Notes under the pieces: model-generated
The model's input: only the letters and a program-made list of their open reading frames with translations
Database searches by the model: none
What the model was told of the DNA's origin: nothing
Shown here: one piece after another, positions 7,357-16,701 of the stretch
Position numbering within the stretch: the stretch's first letter is position 1
How the letters are laid out: every line of letters starts with the position of its first letter
Made by a program: the position numbers and the translations under genes
Assembly: GCA_030752605.1 (NCBI GenBank)
Contig: JASMDX010000034.1
Coordinates: 13,877-77,876 of the forward strand
DNA length: 64,000 nt
Source of the DNA: GCA-2731375 sp002731375
Lineage (GTDB): Bacteria > Pseudomonadota > Alphaproteobacteria > GCA-2731375
Direction of reading: 5' to 3'

Positions 7357-10131
7357 TCAATTATTCAGAAAATCACGCGTCGCCTGAATTGCCTCGGCCA
7401 GACCAACGCGTTGGATCTCCACGCCTTCGGGAAATGCCGTGGTCAGGCGGGTGGGTAGCATGGCGTCCAGCATGACGAAGACGCCGCGATCGTCGGTTCG
7501 TCGCAACAGGCGACCATAGGCCTGTTTCAGGCGCAGGCGGGCGATCATGTCGTCATAGCCCTTGCCGAAGGATTTTTTCCGTGCCCGGTGCATGATGTCG
7601 GGGCGCGGCCAGGGCACCCGGTCAAAAACGACCAGGCGCAGCGAACGCCCCGGCACATCGACGCCGTCGCGTACCGCGTCTGTGCCCAATAGGCAGGTGT
7701 TTTCCTCGGCCCGGAAGATATCCACCAGGGTGCCTGTGTCCATGGCATCCACATGTTGCGCCAACAGGGGTATGCCGGCTTCATCCAACGGCTTGGCAAT
7801 ACGTTCATGGATGGCGCGCAGGCGGGCAATCGCTGTGAACAGGCCCAGGCCGCCGCCGCCCGCCGCCAGGAATAGCTCCCGATAGGCCGCCGCGACCTGG
7901 TAGGGCCGGTTGCGGTTGACGTCGCGGACTACCAGGATCCGCGTCGCGCTGGGATAATCGAACGGCGAGGGCAGGGAGGCGCGGACACTGGGAAGCGGCA
8001 GATGCAGCGCGCCGGTGCGGACCTCCGCCGCCGACCAATCGTCCGGGGCATCTGGCGGATTGTCCCTTAAAGTGGCCGAGGTGATCAGCACGCCGTGGGC
8101 CTGGCGTAGCACCGCCTCGGCGAACGGCTGGCTGGGATCGACCCAATGGCGGTGCATGCCGATGTCACGGTCTCTTCCGGCGAAGCGTTCGATGGCGAAC
8201 CAATCGACGAAATGCTCTGGCGTCTCTTGGCCCAGGTCCGACAACATGGCGCGCCAGGCCTGCACCATGTCGGCCCGGCGTTTCAGGCTACGTGCGGCGG
8301 CCTCTATGCGCAGGCGCGTGGCGGTGTCCAGATCATCGGCCTCGTCATCCAGGCGCGCCATCAGATGACGAACCAGCTCCAGCAACGGGCGGCGCAGGGC
8401 CTCGAAGGCGGCGGTGGCTTCGGAGGCTGCTTGCAGCAATTCGGCCTCCGGTTCCTCGACCGAGACTTCCAAACCATGGGGGGAGCGGTCATTATCCACC
8501 CGCGCCAACACGATATGACGGGCCTGGGCCAGGAAGGCCTCCATTGCTCCCTGTTCGCCACCCTCCGCCACCCGTTGCAGCCAGCCCGGCGCGGCCAATG
8601 TGGTGGCGGCACGCAGGATGTTTTGTTGGATTGCCAGGCCGTCGTCATCGCCGATCAGGTCGCCGATGCGTGCCTCCAGCCCCCTTGTTCGGCCACGGCC
8701 ACCCCCTCGTCTATTGGGCCCGGATTCGTTGCCCAACAGCCAGCGGCGCAGTTCCGTTCCCTCGCTGCCCACCACGTGGGTCGCGAAGGCGCTGTCGGCA
8801 GCGTCGAACACATGGTGGCCTTCGTCAAAGACATAGCGCAGGGGCAGTTGCCCGCTGCCCGCCTCCAACACGGCGCGGATCATCACCAGGGCATGGTTAG
8901 CGACGACAATCTCGGCCTTTTCCGATTCCCGGCGGCTGCGTTCGATGAAGCATTTGGAATAATGCCGACAGGCGGAATAGACGCATTCGCCGCGCCGGTC
9001 GGTCAGGCCCTGTATGGTGCCGCCACCGTACATGGTGGCCAGCCAGCTGGGGAAATCGCCGCCCACCATATCGCCGTCCCGGCTATGTTCGATCCAGCGC
9101 GCGATTAGGCCCAGGGCAACGGTGCCCCCCGGTCCCGTGGCGAGCGCCTTGGTGGCGTCCTCGAAATTCAGCAGACAAAGGTAATTTTCCCGGCCCTTGC
9201 GCACCACGACGTTGCGGCGCTTTTGCGCGGGGTCGGGATATAGGCGGTCCAGCTCACCATCGATCTGGCGCTGCAGATTACGGGTGTAGGTGGAGAGCCA
9301 GACCGTGCCGCCGTTCTTGCGCGCCCACAACGATGCCGTTGCGATATAGCCCAGGGTCTTGCCCACACCCGTACCCGCCTCGGCCAGAACTAGGCGCGGC
9401 ATATCCGCCTCCTGACGCGGAATAAACGCCTGCGAGGCGGCGGCGGCATAATCGAACTGTTGCGGCCGGCTCTCGGCCGCGGCGCCGATCAATTTGGCCA
9501 GTTGATCCCGCGCCACCTCAGGTCCGATGGCATGATCGCTGGGTGGTGGTGGCGGGGCGCTGTCCTCGCGCTCGGGCAGGCGCTGCCAGGCTTCCATGCC
9601 GCCGCCCGTGCTATCGGTGGGCACGCCCAGGGCAGCGAGGACCGCCGGGCCCCAGCGCCAGCCACCCCGCGCCATGGTCATGGCTAGGGCGCCGATACGG
9701 TCGCGGTGTTCCAAGGTGGCGGCTAGCTCCGCCAACAGCGCGCGGGCGCCTTGTTGCAGGGTCAGAGCCGCATCCATCGCGTCACCGGGCGGAGCCAAAT
9801 TCAGGGCAGCGGCTAGCCCGCCGGGCGTGGGCAGGCAGAATTGGGCCGGGCGGGTAAAGGCATAGAGCTCCAATATGTCGAAGGCGGTGAGCGAACGCGC
9901 ACCCAACCGGCTGGCCGTGGCTATGGCATGGCAGACGATGGGCGTCTGCTTGCTGGCTCGCGTCAAAGCCTCGGCGCCGCTGAATTCCTCGACCTCGCCG
10001 TTGGTGCTTAACCAGGTGCTCAGGCGCGCGCCCGCGACCATGGCGGGGGCGGTGAATTCCGTGCTTTTGGAGGTTGGTGTTGATCTGTTCATGCTGGCTG
10101 CACTATAGGCCTGGACGAAATAGGCCGCCAC
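7357..10131 (-). CDS. DinG/XPD-family ATP-dependent DNA helicase
   Basis: A 924-residue superfamily 2 helicase of the DinG type. The Walker A motif AEAGTGVGKT is near residue 250, the Walker B DEGH box is in YVFDEGHHVFDAAD, and the cysteines in NYLCLLNF and CVYSACRHYSKC fit the Fe-S cluster domain. The C-terminal helicase half includes LLGTDAVRDGVDVPG and ends with QAYGRLLRRTDDRG. Such enzymes unwind 5' overhang DNA and R-loops. The first ~200 residues before the helicase core are a family-specific extension. The first start is a GTG at 10131; an ATG 13 codons later (10092) is an equally reasonable start. It is divergent from the lysyl-tRNA synthetase gene. Confidence 0.88.
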   Translation of the reverse strand: MAAYFVQAYSAASMNRSTPTSKSTEFTAPAMVAGARLSTWLSTNGEVEEFSGAEALTRASKQTPIVCHAIATASRLGARSLTAFDILELYAFTRPAQFCLPTPGGLAAALNLAPPGDAMDAALTLQQGARALLAELAATLEHRDRIGALAMTMARGGWRWGPAVLAALGVPTDSTGGGMEAWQRLPEREDSAPPPPPSDHAIGPEVARDQLAKLIGAAAESRPQQFDYAAAASQAFIPRQEADMPRLVLAEAGTGVGKTLGYIATASLWARKNGGTVWLSTYTRNLQRQIDGELDRLYPDPAQKRRNVVVRKGRENYLCLLNFEDATKALATGPGGTVALGLIARWIEHSRDGDMVGGDFPSWLATMYGGGTIQGLTDRRGECVYSACRHYSKCFIERSRRESEKAEIVVANHALVMIRAVLEAGSGQLPLRYVFDEGHHVFDAADSAFATHVVGSEGTELRRWLLGNESGPNRRGGGRGRTRGLEARIGDLIGDDDGLAIQQNILRAATTLAAPGWLQRVAEGGEQGAMEAFLAQARHIVLARVDNDRSPHGLEVSVEEPEAELLQAASEATAAFEALRRPLLELVRHLMARLDDEADDLDTATRLRIEAAARSLKRRADMVQAWRAMLSDLGQETPEHFVDWFAIERFAGRDRDIGMHRHWVDPSQPFAEAVLRQAHGVLITSATLRDNPPDAPDDWSAAEVRTGALHLPLPSVRASLPSPFDYPSATRILVVRDVNRNRPYQVAAAYRELFLAAGGGGLGLFTAIARLRAIHERIAKPLDEAGIPLLAQHVDAMDTGTLVDIFRAEENTCLLGTDAVRDGVDVPGRSLRLVVFDRVPWPRPDIMHRARKKSFGKGYDDMIARLRLKQAYGRLLRRTDDRGVFVMLDAMLPTRLTTAFPEGVEIQRVGLAEAIQATRDFLNN

Positions 10132-10214
10132 CGGTTGACGTGGCGCGATTTTTGCCTAATGTCCCACCGCCGCAAAGCTCGGTAGGGGCGAGTGGCACGT
10201 AAGGAGTTGGTAGC

Positions 10215-11801
10215 ATGGCAAAGAACACTGAAATCGCGATGGAAAGTAAGGCTTGGCCTTTTCAAGAGGCCCGCTCCCTGTTGAAACGTGTAGGCGGCAA
10301 GACGCCGGCCAAGGGTCATGTGCTGTTCCAAACCGGCTATGGCCCCTCGGGCCTGCCCCATATCGGCACTTTTGGCGAGGTGGCGCGGACCTCCATGGTG
10401 CGCCGGGCCTTCAATGAATTATGCGATATCCCAACCCGCCTGGTGGCTTTTTCCGACGACATGGATGGCCTGCGCAAGGTGCCCGACAACGTGCCCAATC
10501 AGGAACTGTTGGCCGGGCATCTGGAAATGCCCCTGACCAAGGTGCCAGATCCGTTCGGTACCCATGACAGCTTTGGCGCCCACAACAACGCGCGCCTGCA
10601 GGCATTCCTGGATCAGTTCGGTTTTGACTATGAATTCGTCTCGTCGACGGAGTGTTACCAATCGGGCCTGTTCGACGATGCCCTGCTGGCGGTGTTGGCG
10701 AAATATGACGAGGTGATGAACGTTATTCTGCCCACCCTGGGTGCGGATCGTCAGGCTACCTATAGCCCGTTCTTGCCCGTCTGCCCGGACACGGGGCGCG
10801 TTTTGCAGGTGCCGATCATCGAGCAGAATTTAGATTCTGGAACGGTGGTCTACGAAAACGAGGTCGGTGCCAGGGTCGAGGTGCCGGTGACGGCGGGCCA
10901 TTGCAAACTGCAATGGAAGGCGGACTGGGCCATGCGCTGGTTCGCCCTGGATGTCGATTACGAGATGTCGGGTAAGGACTTGATCGAGTCCGTGCACCTG
11001 TCCTCCAAGATCTGCCGTATCCTGGGCTCCCGTCCACCCGAGAGTTTTACCTACGAATTGTTCCTGGACGAGAATGGCGAAAAGATTTCCAAGTCCCGTG
11101 GCAATGGCCTCTCGATCGAGGAATGGCTGCACTACGCAACGCCAGAAAGCCTTTCGCTCTATATGTTCCAACAGCCGCGCCGGGCCAAGCGCCTGTTTTT
11201 TGATGTCATCCCCCGGGCAGCGGATGACTATCTGCGCTTTCTCGATAGCTTTCATGACCAGGAAGCAGTCGAGCAGATGTCCAATCCGGCCTGGCATATT
11301 CATGCCGGCCAGCCGCCGCAGGAAGACGTCCCGATCACATTCGCCTTGCTGATGAACCTGGCCGGTGCCTGTCACTCGGAAGATCCGGATGTCCTGTGGG
11401 GCTTCATCTCCCGCTATGCGCCGGGTGCCACAGCGGAAAACCATCCCCTGCTGGATACCCTGGTTGGCTATGCCATCAACTACTACCAGGACTTCGTGAA
11501 ACCCAACAAGGTCTATCGCCAGCCAACCGATCAGGAGCGGGCAGCGATGCAGGATCTGCAGGCGGTGCTGGAGGGCATGGATGCGGGACTGTCGGGCTCG
11601 GACATTCAGAACCATGTCTACGAGATTGGCAAGGCGCATGAATTCGAGAACCTGCGCGATTGGTTCAAGGCCCTTTATGAGGTGCTGTTCGGGCAAAGCC
11701 AGGGGCCGCGCTTTGGTTCATTCGCCGCTCTCTACGGCGTGGCCGAAACAGCTACTCTTGTACGCCGAGCCCTGGCGGGCGATGATCTAGCCGCGGAGTA
11801 A
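10215..11801 (+). CDS. lysK: Lysyl-tRNA synthetase, class I
   Basis: The 528-residue protein is a class I LysRS, the archaeal type also found in many alphaproteobacteria in place of class II LysS. It charges tRNA-Lys with lysine in the cytosol. The HIGH-type motif PHIGT lies at residues 48-52 and the KMSKS-type motif KISKSRG near residue 290; TGYGPSGLPHIGTFGEVART is the characteristic N-terminal block. AAGGAG lies 9 bases before the ATG. It is followed after 26 bases by an SMP-30 gene, probably co-transcribed. No class II LysRS is seen in the window. Confidence 0.95.
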   Translation: MAKNTEIAMESKAWPFQEARSLLKRVGGKTPAKGHVLFQTGYGPSGLPHIGTFGEVARTSMVRRAFNELCDIPTRLVAFSDDMDGLRKVPDNVPNQELLAGHLEMPLTKVPDPFGTHDSFGAHNNARLQAFLDQFGFDYEFVSSTECYQSGLFDDALLAVLAKYDEVMNVILPTLGADRQATYSPFLPVCPDTGRVLQVPIIEQNLDSGTVVYENEVGARVEVPVTAGHCKLQWKADWAMRWFALDVDYEMSGKDLIESVHLSSKICRILGSRPPESFTYELFLDENGEKISKSRGNGLSIEEWLHYATPESLSLYMFQQPRRAKRLFFDVIPRAADDYLRFLDSFHDQEAVEQMSNPAWHIHAGQPPQEDVPITFALLMNLAGACHSEDPDVLWGFISRYAPGATAENHPLLDTLVGYAINYYQDFVKPNKVYRQPTDQERAAMQDLQAVLEGMDAGLSGSDIQNHVYEIGKAHEFENLRDWFKALYEVLFGQSQGPRFGSFAALYGVAETATLVRRALAGDDLAAE

Positions 11802-11827
11802 AAAAACAAAGCGGGAGGATGCGGTAA

Positions 11828-12679
11828 ATGGAAAATCTGGCTACGGGATACGGCCTGATCGAGGGACCTGTTTGGGATGAAGACCGGGGTTTGATTTTCT
11901 CCGATGTGATCAACGGCGGGGTTTTTTGTCTTGGGCCGGACGACGGTATCAGCCAGATAATCGAACATCGCCGGGGCATTGGCGGAATGGCCCTGCACGA
12001 AAACGGTGGCATCGTGGTCTCGGGCCGCAACATCTCGCTAAAGCCCGCTGGCGGCGGCGATACGGTGTTGTTGTTGCCGGATGACCCGGACGGCGGCCGG
12101 ATCGGCTTCAACGATATCACCACCGATGCCAAGGGCCGTATCTATGCCGGTGCGTTGTCGTTCCGTCCGGTTGGCCATGACGAAACGCCGAAACCGGCAA
12201 GCCTTTATTGTATTGATCTGGATGGTAGCGCCAGGGTCGTCGGTGAGGATGTCATGTTGACCAACGGCCTGGGCGTCTCACCCGATGGCAGCAAGCTTTA
12301 TCATTCGGAATCCCTGCGCAACCGGGTCCGTGTCTACGATGTCGCGGCGAATGGCGATCTTGGGCCCCATCGTACCTTCGCCACCATCGAAGGCGGTATT
12401 CCCGATGGCCTGGCGGTCGCCGTAGACGGCAGCCTCTGGGTAGCCATCGCCGATGGTGGCTGTATCGAGGTGTTCGAACCTGATGGCCGCCTGCGCTGTA
12501 CAATTCCGTGCGAGCAGCCCATGGTCACGTCCGTCTGCTTCGGTGGCGTGGATCTGATGGATTTCTATATCGTTACCGGTTCGCGCGGCGCCGGCCGGGA
12601 TAATGCCGGTACGGTCTTCCGCATGCGCGCCGACGTGGCGGGTCTGCCCCTGGCACTAGCCAAGGTGGCACTGCCTTAA
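11828..12679 (+). CDS. SMP-30/gluconolactonase/LRE family protein (copy 1)
   Basis: The 283-residue protein has the six-bladed propeller signature of SMP-30/gluconolactonase enzymes. The N-terminal EGPVWDEDRGLIFSDV carries the metal-binding glutamate, GRIYAGALSF and TNGLGVSPDGSKLYHSES follow, and GIPDGLAVAVDGSLWVA carries the late metal/active-site aspartate. These enzymes hydrolyse sugar lactones or related esters using a divalent metal. GGGAGGA lies upstream of the ATG. It directly follows lysK, but the two functions are unrelated. Two more family members lie at 14.5 and 57.5 kb. The substrate is not predictable. Confidence 0.85.
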   Translation: MENLATGYGLIEGPVWDEDRGLIFSDVINGGVFCLGPDDGISQIIEHRRGIGGMALHENGGIVVSGRNISLKPAGGGDTVLLLPDDPDGGRIGFNDITTDAKGRIYAGALSFRPVGHDETPKPASLYCIDLDGSARVVGEDVMLTNGLGVSPDGSKLYHSESLRNRVRVYDVAANGDLGPHRTFATIEGGIPDGLAVAVDGSLWVAIADGGCIEVFEPDGRLRCTIPCEQPMVTSVCFGGVDLMDFYIVTGSRGAGRDNAGTVFRMRADVAGLPLALAKVALP

Positions 12680-12689
12680 GGAATAAGAC

Positions 12690-12911
12690 CTAATCCAGTC
12701 CCTCGGACGTTTGTGTGACCACGTGGGTAATTTCGCCGCTTACATCCAGTAAGGGCATCCGAAGGTGTGTGTAGGTCACGACCTCGACACCCACGGCGCC
12801 GGAAATAATATGGAAGGCGGGTTTCTTCTCCTTGGCCAAGTCCGAGAAAGGATTCAGCGCGATGTCAACCATGGGGGCATAGCCGCGCAGCTCGCCCAAT
12901 TCCCGAGGCAA
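12690..12911 (-). CDS. Short protein, possible PAS-like fragment
   Basis: A 73-residue reading frame follows the DUF4170 gene by 5 bases on the same strand. The only usable start is TTG, with a weak AGGG just upstream. Residues 50-66 (HLRMPLLDVSGEITHVV) resemble the last strands of PAS-type sensory domains found in alphaproteobacteria, which suggests the C-terminal end of a longer protein. I see no full domain and no catalytic residues. It may be a real small protein or a leftover of a truncated gene. Confidence 0.4.
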   Translation of the reverse strand: MPRELGELRGYAPMVDIALNPFSDLAKEKKPAFHIISGAVGVEVVTYTHLRMPLLDVSGEITHVVTQTSEGLD

Positions 12912-12916
12912 CCGCC

Positions 12917-13099
12917 CTAACGCAGGCGAATAATCATATACTTGATAAAGGCCCGATCCACGGTGGCTTGGGCAGCGCCGCGCCAGATATTAAAGGCCTC
13001 GTCGTAACTGGGATAGATGCCCTTTATATCCAAGGCCGATAGGTCGGTGAATTCGGCCCCACGTGGGTCATGAACTTCTCCGCCCACGACCATGAACAT
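12917..13099 (-). CDS. DUF4170 domain protein
   Basis: The 60-residue product begins MFMVVGGEVHDPRGAEF and contains GIYPSYDEAFNIWRGAAQAT and VDRAFIKYMII, matching the small alphaproteobacterial DUF4170 family of unknown function. I choose the ATG at 13099 because AGGAAGG lies 7 bases upstream and the family usually starts close to the VVGGE motif. The frame stays open back to an ATG pair at 13150-13153, which would add 17 or 18 residues but lacks a ribosome binding site. It lies 89 bases after an MFS gene on the same strand. Confidence 0.75.
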   Translation of the reverse strand: MFMVVGGEVHDPRGAEFTDLSALDIKGIYPSYDEAFNIWRGAAQATVDRAFIKYMIIRLR

Positions 13100-13188
13100 G
13101 GGCTGACCTTCCTGATCGAACTCACGCTCATCTGATTTTGTTACTGCCATCATTATGGCGGGCGTTATAGCAGGAAATAGTTTCTTGT

Positions 13189-14391
13189 CTATGAAGATCG
13201 CCGGCTTAACGTCGGTCTTTCGCGGCGCGGCAAAATCGATAGAGCCGCGAGGAAAATGCAGCCCGCGATGACGTAGTAGGGCAGTACATAACCGTTGCTT
13301 AGCGTCACCAGGACGGAAAAAACCGCCGGCCCCACGACCAGCCCAAAATAGGTGAAGAAAATACTGCCGCCCGTTGCCGCGCTGACCTGATCGGCGGGCG
13401 CGACGCGGGTAATCTCGGCGATGAAGACGCCATTCCAGCCGGCGGCTGTGGCACCAGCGGTGGCGGAGACGGCGGCGATGCCCCATAACGGCCAGGAGGC
13501 ATCCATGTGCGCCAGCATGATGACAAAGCTGGCGGATGCCATGCCCAGTAGAGCCAGCACCATGGCGGCGCGGACAAACCGGCCGGCCAGCCAACCCCAG
13601 GCAATGCGAGCGCCGACGCCGATGCCGTGCATGCAGGAATAGGCAACCCCGGCGCTGACCAGATCTAGGCCTACATGGTTCACCAGATATGTGACCAGAA
13701 ACGCGAACATGCAGGACTGTATGCAGGCGAAGATAAAGCCGGCCAAGGTCAAACGGCGCAGCCCGGCATGGCCGGCCAGTAGGCGCAACTGGCACCAAAC
13801 GCCGCCGGCGGATAGGGGCCGGCCCGGTTCGCGGTCATCGTCCGATTTGGCGCGCAAGGGTTGTACCATGAGAACCGTGACCACGCCCAGGGTGGCGGAG
13901 ACCATCAGGGCCTCGCGCCAACCAGCGCCGACGACGACCCAGGGGATCAACAAGCCGGCCACGAAGCCCCCCAGGGGGGCGCCACTTTGCTTGATGGAGA
14001 AGACCAGCGGGCGATCCTTGGGCTGGGTCACGCGGGCCAGGATATGGGCCGCGCCTGGCGTGTTGGGGCCATAGCCCATGCCCAATACAAAGCCGCAGGC
14101 CAAAATGAGTGGCAGCAGGGTGGTAATGGACAGAAACAGGGCGGCGGCGGAGGCCAGGATGCCGATCTGCATCGTCCGCATGGCGCCAAAGCGGGCGGTC
14201 AGGGCGCCCATGAACAAGGATACGGGCATGGCGCCCAGAAACACCAGCGAGGTATACAAACCCACATGTGAGGCGGTGAAGCCGACCTCGTCGAGGAGAG
14301 CCGGGGCCAGTACGGGCACGGTCAGGAACATCACAGAGGTGATTGTCTGCATCCAGGTGGTGCCGGCGAGGGGCCAGAAAACGTCGCGCAT
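13189..14391 (-). CDS. MFS transporter
   Basis: A ~400-residue protein with about twelve hydrophobic segments arranged in two halves, and the MFS loop 2-3 motif in the form GALTARFGAMRTMQIG. It is expected in the inner membrane as a secondary carrier; the substrate cannot be told. The ATG at 14391 is used; a TTG five codons upstream (14406) is possible, and neither has a strong ribosome binding site. It is divergent from the second SMP-30 gene, with which it may share a promoter region and a substrate theme (sugar acid or lactone uptake), but that is inference only. Confidence 0.82.
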   Translation of the reverse strand: MRDVFWPLAGTTWMQTITSVMFLTVPVLAPALLDEVGFTASHVGLYTSLVFLGAMPVSLFMGALTARFGAMRTMQIGILASAAALFLSITTLLPLILACGFVLGMGYGPNTPGAAHILARVTQPKDRPLVFSIKQSGAPLGGFVAGLLIPWVVVGAGWREALMVSATLGVVTVLMVQPLRAKSDDDREPGRPLSAGGVWCQLRLLAGHAGLRRLTLAGFIFACIQSCMFAFLVTYLVNHVGLDLVSAGVAYSCMHGIGVGARIAWGWLAGRFVRAAMVLALLGMASASFVIMLAHMDASWPLWGIAAVSATAGATAAGWNGVFIAEITRVAPADQVSAATGGSIFFTYFGLVVGPAVFSVLVTLSNGYVLPYYVIAGCIFLAALSILPRRERPTLSRRSS

Positions 14392-14476
14392 GATGCCGGA
14401 TACCAATACGAAGAATGGGGATGGGTCGATCGGACGAGCGGACTATAATAGCCTGAAAATCATGAAGGAGAACATC

Positions 14477-15478
14477 ATGAGCGCGGATAATATAGGTGCG
14501 GAATACTTCCACCTGAAACCCAGCGGTCTTGGCTATTACGGCGATGGTTTGACCCGGCCCGAATGCGTGCTCTGCCTGGCCGACGGCACGGTCATTGCCT
14601 CGCAGGCCGAGGGCGGGGTCAGCGTGATTGCTACGAATGGCACCCGCCGCGATATTCTGGGCCAGCGTGTGGACGGCTTACCCCCGGTGATGACCAATGG
14701 CTTTGCCCTGAGCCAATCCGGCGACTTTCTGTTGGCCGATCTGCATGGCGATGGTGGCGGCGCTTGGCGCCTGTCGCGAAATGGCGAAGTGATGCCGTTG
14801 TTGGTGGAACTGGATGGCCAGGCCCTGCCGTCGGCGAATTTCGTCGGCGTTGATCATGCCGGACGCATCTGGATTACCATTTCCACCCGGCACGATCCCC
14901 GCGCCCTGGCCTATCGCGCGGACATTGCCGATGGTTTCATTATTTTGATCGATCAAAAAGGCGCTCGTATCGTGGCCGACGGTCTTGGCTATACCAACGA
15001 GGCCATCGTCGATCCCTCGGGCGATTGGTTGTACGTCAACGAGACCATGGTCCGGCGAACTTCACGTTATTCCATCAACGCCGACAATAGTCTTAGCCCG
15101 CGTCAGACCTTCGTGGAATACGGCCATGGCACCTATCCCGACGGCCTGGCCTTTGACGAGGAAGGCGCCTTCTGGATGACCTCAGTGGTTTCAAACCGGG
15201 TTGTGCGGGTTACGCCGGACGGGGAACAGCGCGTCGTGATCGAGGAAAATGATCCCGAACAGTTGGAGATTGTCGAGAAAGCCTATCTGGCCGGCGAAAT
15301 GGGCCGCTCTCATATGGACAATATCCAGACAGATGTTATGCAGTCGATCTCGTCCATCGCCTTCGGCGGCCCGAACCGGCGCACGGCTTATCTGGGCAAT
15401 CTGCTGGATACGAGGCTGTACACCTTTCAAAGCCCGGTTGCCGGCTTCGCGCCATCGCATTGGGGAGTTCGTTTGTGA
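14477..15478 (+). CDS. SMP-30/gluconolactonase/LRE family protein (copy 2)
   Basis: The 333-residue protein is a beta-propeller lactonase-type enzyme. It shows RPECVLCLADGTVIAS at the position of the first metal ligand, GYTNEAIVDPSGDWLYVNET in the middle, and YPDGLAFDEEGAFWMTSVVS with the conserved DG pair. It is longer than copies 1 and 3 because of an acidic helix-rich C-terminal insertion (NDPEQLEIVEKAYLAGEMGR). The start at 14477 is supported by GAAGGAG six bases upstream. The stop overlaps the GTG of a broken dehydrogenase gene. Likely hydrolase of a sugar-acid lactone; substrate unknown. Confidence 0.82.
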   Translation: MSADNIGAEYFHLKPSGLGYYGDGLTRPECVLCLADGTVIASQAEGGVSVIATNGTRRDILGQRVDGLPPVMTNGFALSQSGDFLLADLHGDGGGAWRLSRNGEVMPLLVELDGQALPSANFVGVDHAGRIWITISTRHDPRALAYRADIADGFIILIDQKGARIVADGLGYTNEAIVDPSGDWLYVNETMVRRTSRYSINADNSLSPRQTFVEYGHGTYPDGLAFDEEGAFWMTSVVSNRVVRVTPDGEQRVVIEENDPEQLEIVEKAYLAGEMGRSHMDNIQTDVMQSISSIAFGGPNRRTAYLGNLLDTRLYTFQSPVAGFAPSHWGVRL

Positions 15479-15681
15479 GCAACGATAAAGATCTGAAGAT
15501 AGCTGTATTTCCAGGTGATGGCATTGGCCCCGAGGTCATGGACGCGGCGCAGGCCGTGCTGGCTGCCGCCCAAGACAAGGTCGGCGGTTTCCGCCTGATC
15601 AACGACCATCACGACGCCGGCGGCAACGACGGCACGAACAAGTTTGCCAAGACGCTGATCGAATTGTTGCGGGCTGGTTGA
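15475..15681 (+). pseudogene. Isopropylmalate/isocitrate dehydrogenase-like gene with large internal deletion
   Basis: The reading frame starts with GTG overlapping the previous stop. It encodes LKIAVFPGDGIGPEVMDAAQ, the canonical N-terminus of the beta-decarboxylating dehydrogenases (3-isopropylmalate, isocitrate, tartrate). After ~48 residues it jumps to GGNDGTNKFAKTLIELL, which resembles the far C-terminus of the same family (GGxxGT followed by a final helix). Roughly 270-300 residues, including all catalytic residues, are missing while the frame remains open. The product cannot be an active dehydrogenase. Confidence 0.75.
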
Positions 15682-15684
15682 GGT

Positions 15685-16701
15685 ATGGCCTTGCGGGTCG
15701 CGGTTATTGGCGCAGGCTATTTCGCCCAGTTTCACCATGATGCCTGGGACCGCCTGTCAGGCGCCGAATTAGTAGCCATCGCCGACCAGGATGGCGCCAA
15801 GGCCAGTCAGGCGGCGGCGGGATACGGCGTGCCGGCCTTCGCCGATATTGATGAAATGCTGGATGAAACGTCGCCTGATCTGGTTGATATCGCCACTCCG
15901 CCGGCCTCGCATCTGGAATTGGTCAGGGTGATATCCGCCCGCGGCCTGCCGGCGATCTGTCAGAAGCCCCTGGCGCCGACCTATGAAGAAGCCGTCGCGG
16001 TGGTGGAAACGGCGGAGGTCACCGGCACCTTGTTGGTGGTGCATGAAAACTTCCGCTTTCAACCGTGGTACCGCGAGATGCACCGTCTGATCGGTCTGGG
16101 TCATCTGGGCACCTTGCATGGTGTTACCTTTCGCCTGCGCCCCGGCGACGGTCAGGGCGCGCGGGCCTATCTGGACCGCCAACCGTATTTTCAGCAAATG
16201 GAACGGTTCTTGGTGCATGAGACGGCGATCCATTTCATCGACACCTTCCGCTATCTCTTGGGCGAGGCAACCGGCGTCATGGCCCGTTTGCGCCGCCTTA
16301 ATCCGGCCATCAAGGGCGAGGATGCGGGTGTCATCATGCTCGACTTCGATGGCGGCCAGACCGCGCTGTTCGACGGCAACCGCCTGAATGAGCATGTGGC
16401 CGACAATACCCGGCTGACTATGGGCGAGATGTGGCTGGAAGGTTCCGCCGGTGTCCTCCGCCTGGACGGTAGGGGAGGGCTATGGTTGAAGCCTCACGGC
16501 AGTGCGGAATCCGTTCATGACTATACTTGGGCCGATGTGGGTTTTGCTGGCGACAGTGTGTATGCCTTTCAGGCCCATGTTCTCGAGCACCTGAACGATA
16601 GGGGCGTGTTGGAAAATACGGCGCGGGACTATCTGCGCAATCTGGCGATCGAGGAAGCGGTCTACCGCTCTTCCCGGAGCGGGTGCTATGAGGACCTGTG
16701 A
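15685..16701 (+). CDS. Gfo/Idh/MocA family oxidoreductase
   Basis: The 338-residue protein opens with the NAD(P)-binding motif RVAVIGAGYFAQFH, followed by VDIATPPASHLELV and the family's EKP-type signature in the variant form CQKPLAPTYEEA, where glutamine replaces the usual glutamate before the Lys-Pro pair. The C-terminal substrate domain includes HETAIHFIDTFRYLLGE with the conserved DxxRxL arrangement. These enzymes oxidise or reduce sugars, inositols and related polyols in the cytosol. Together with the preceding SMP-30 gene and broken dehydrogenase it looks like a small sugar-acid catabolic operon. Its 3' end overlaps the convergent EamA gene by 16 bases. Confidence 0.85.
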   Translation: MALRVAVIGAGYFAQFHHDAWDRLSGAELVAIADQDGAKASQAAAGYGVPAFADIDEMLDETSPDLVDIATPPASHLELVRVISARGLPAICQKPLAPTYEEAVAVVETAEVTGTLLVVHENFRFQPWYREMHRLIGLGHLGTLHGVTFRLRPGDGQGARAYLDRQPYFQQMERFLVHETAIHFIDTFRYLLGEATGVMARLRRLNPAIKGEDAGVIMLDFDGGQTALFDGNRLNEHVADNTRLTMGEMWLEGSAGVLRLDGRGGLWLKPHGSAESVHDYTWADVGFAGDSVYAFQAHVLEHLNDRGVLENTARDYLRNLAIEEAVYRSSRSGCYEDL

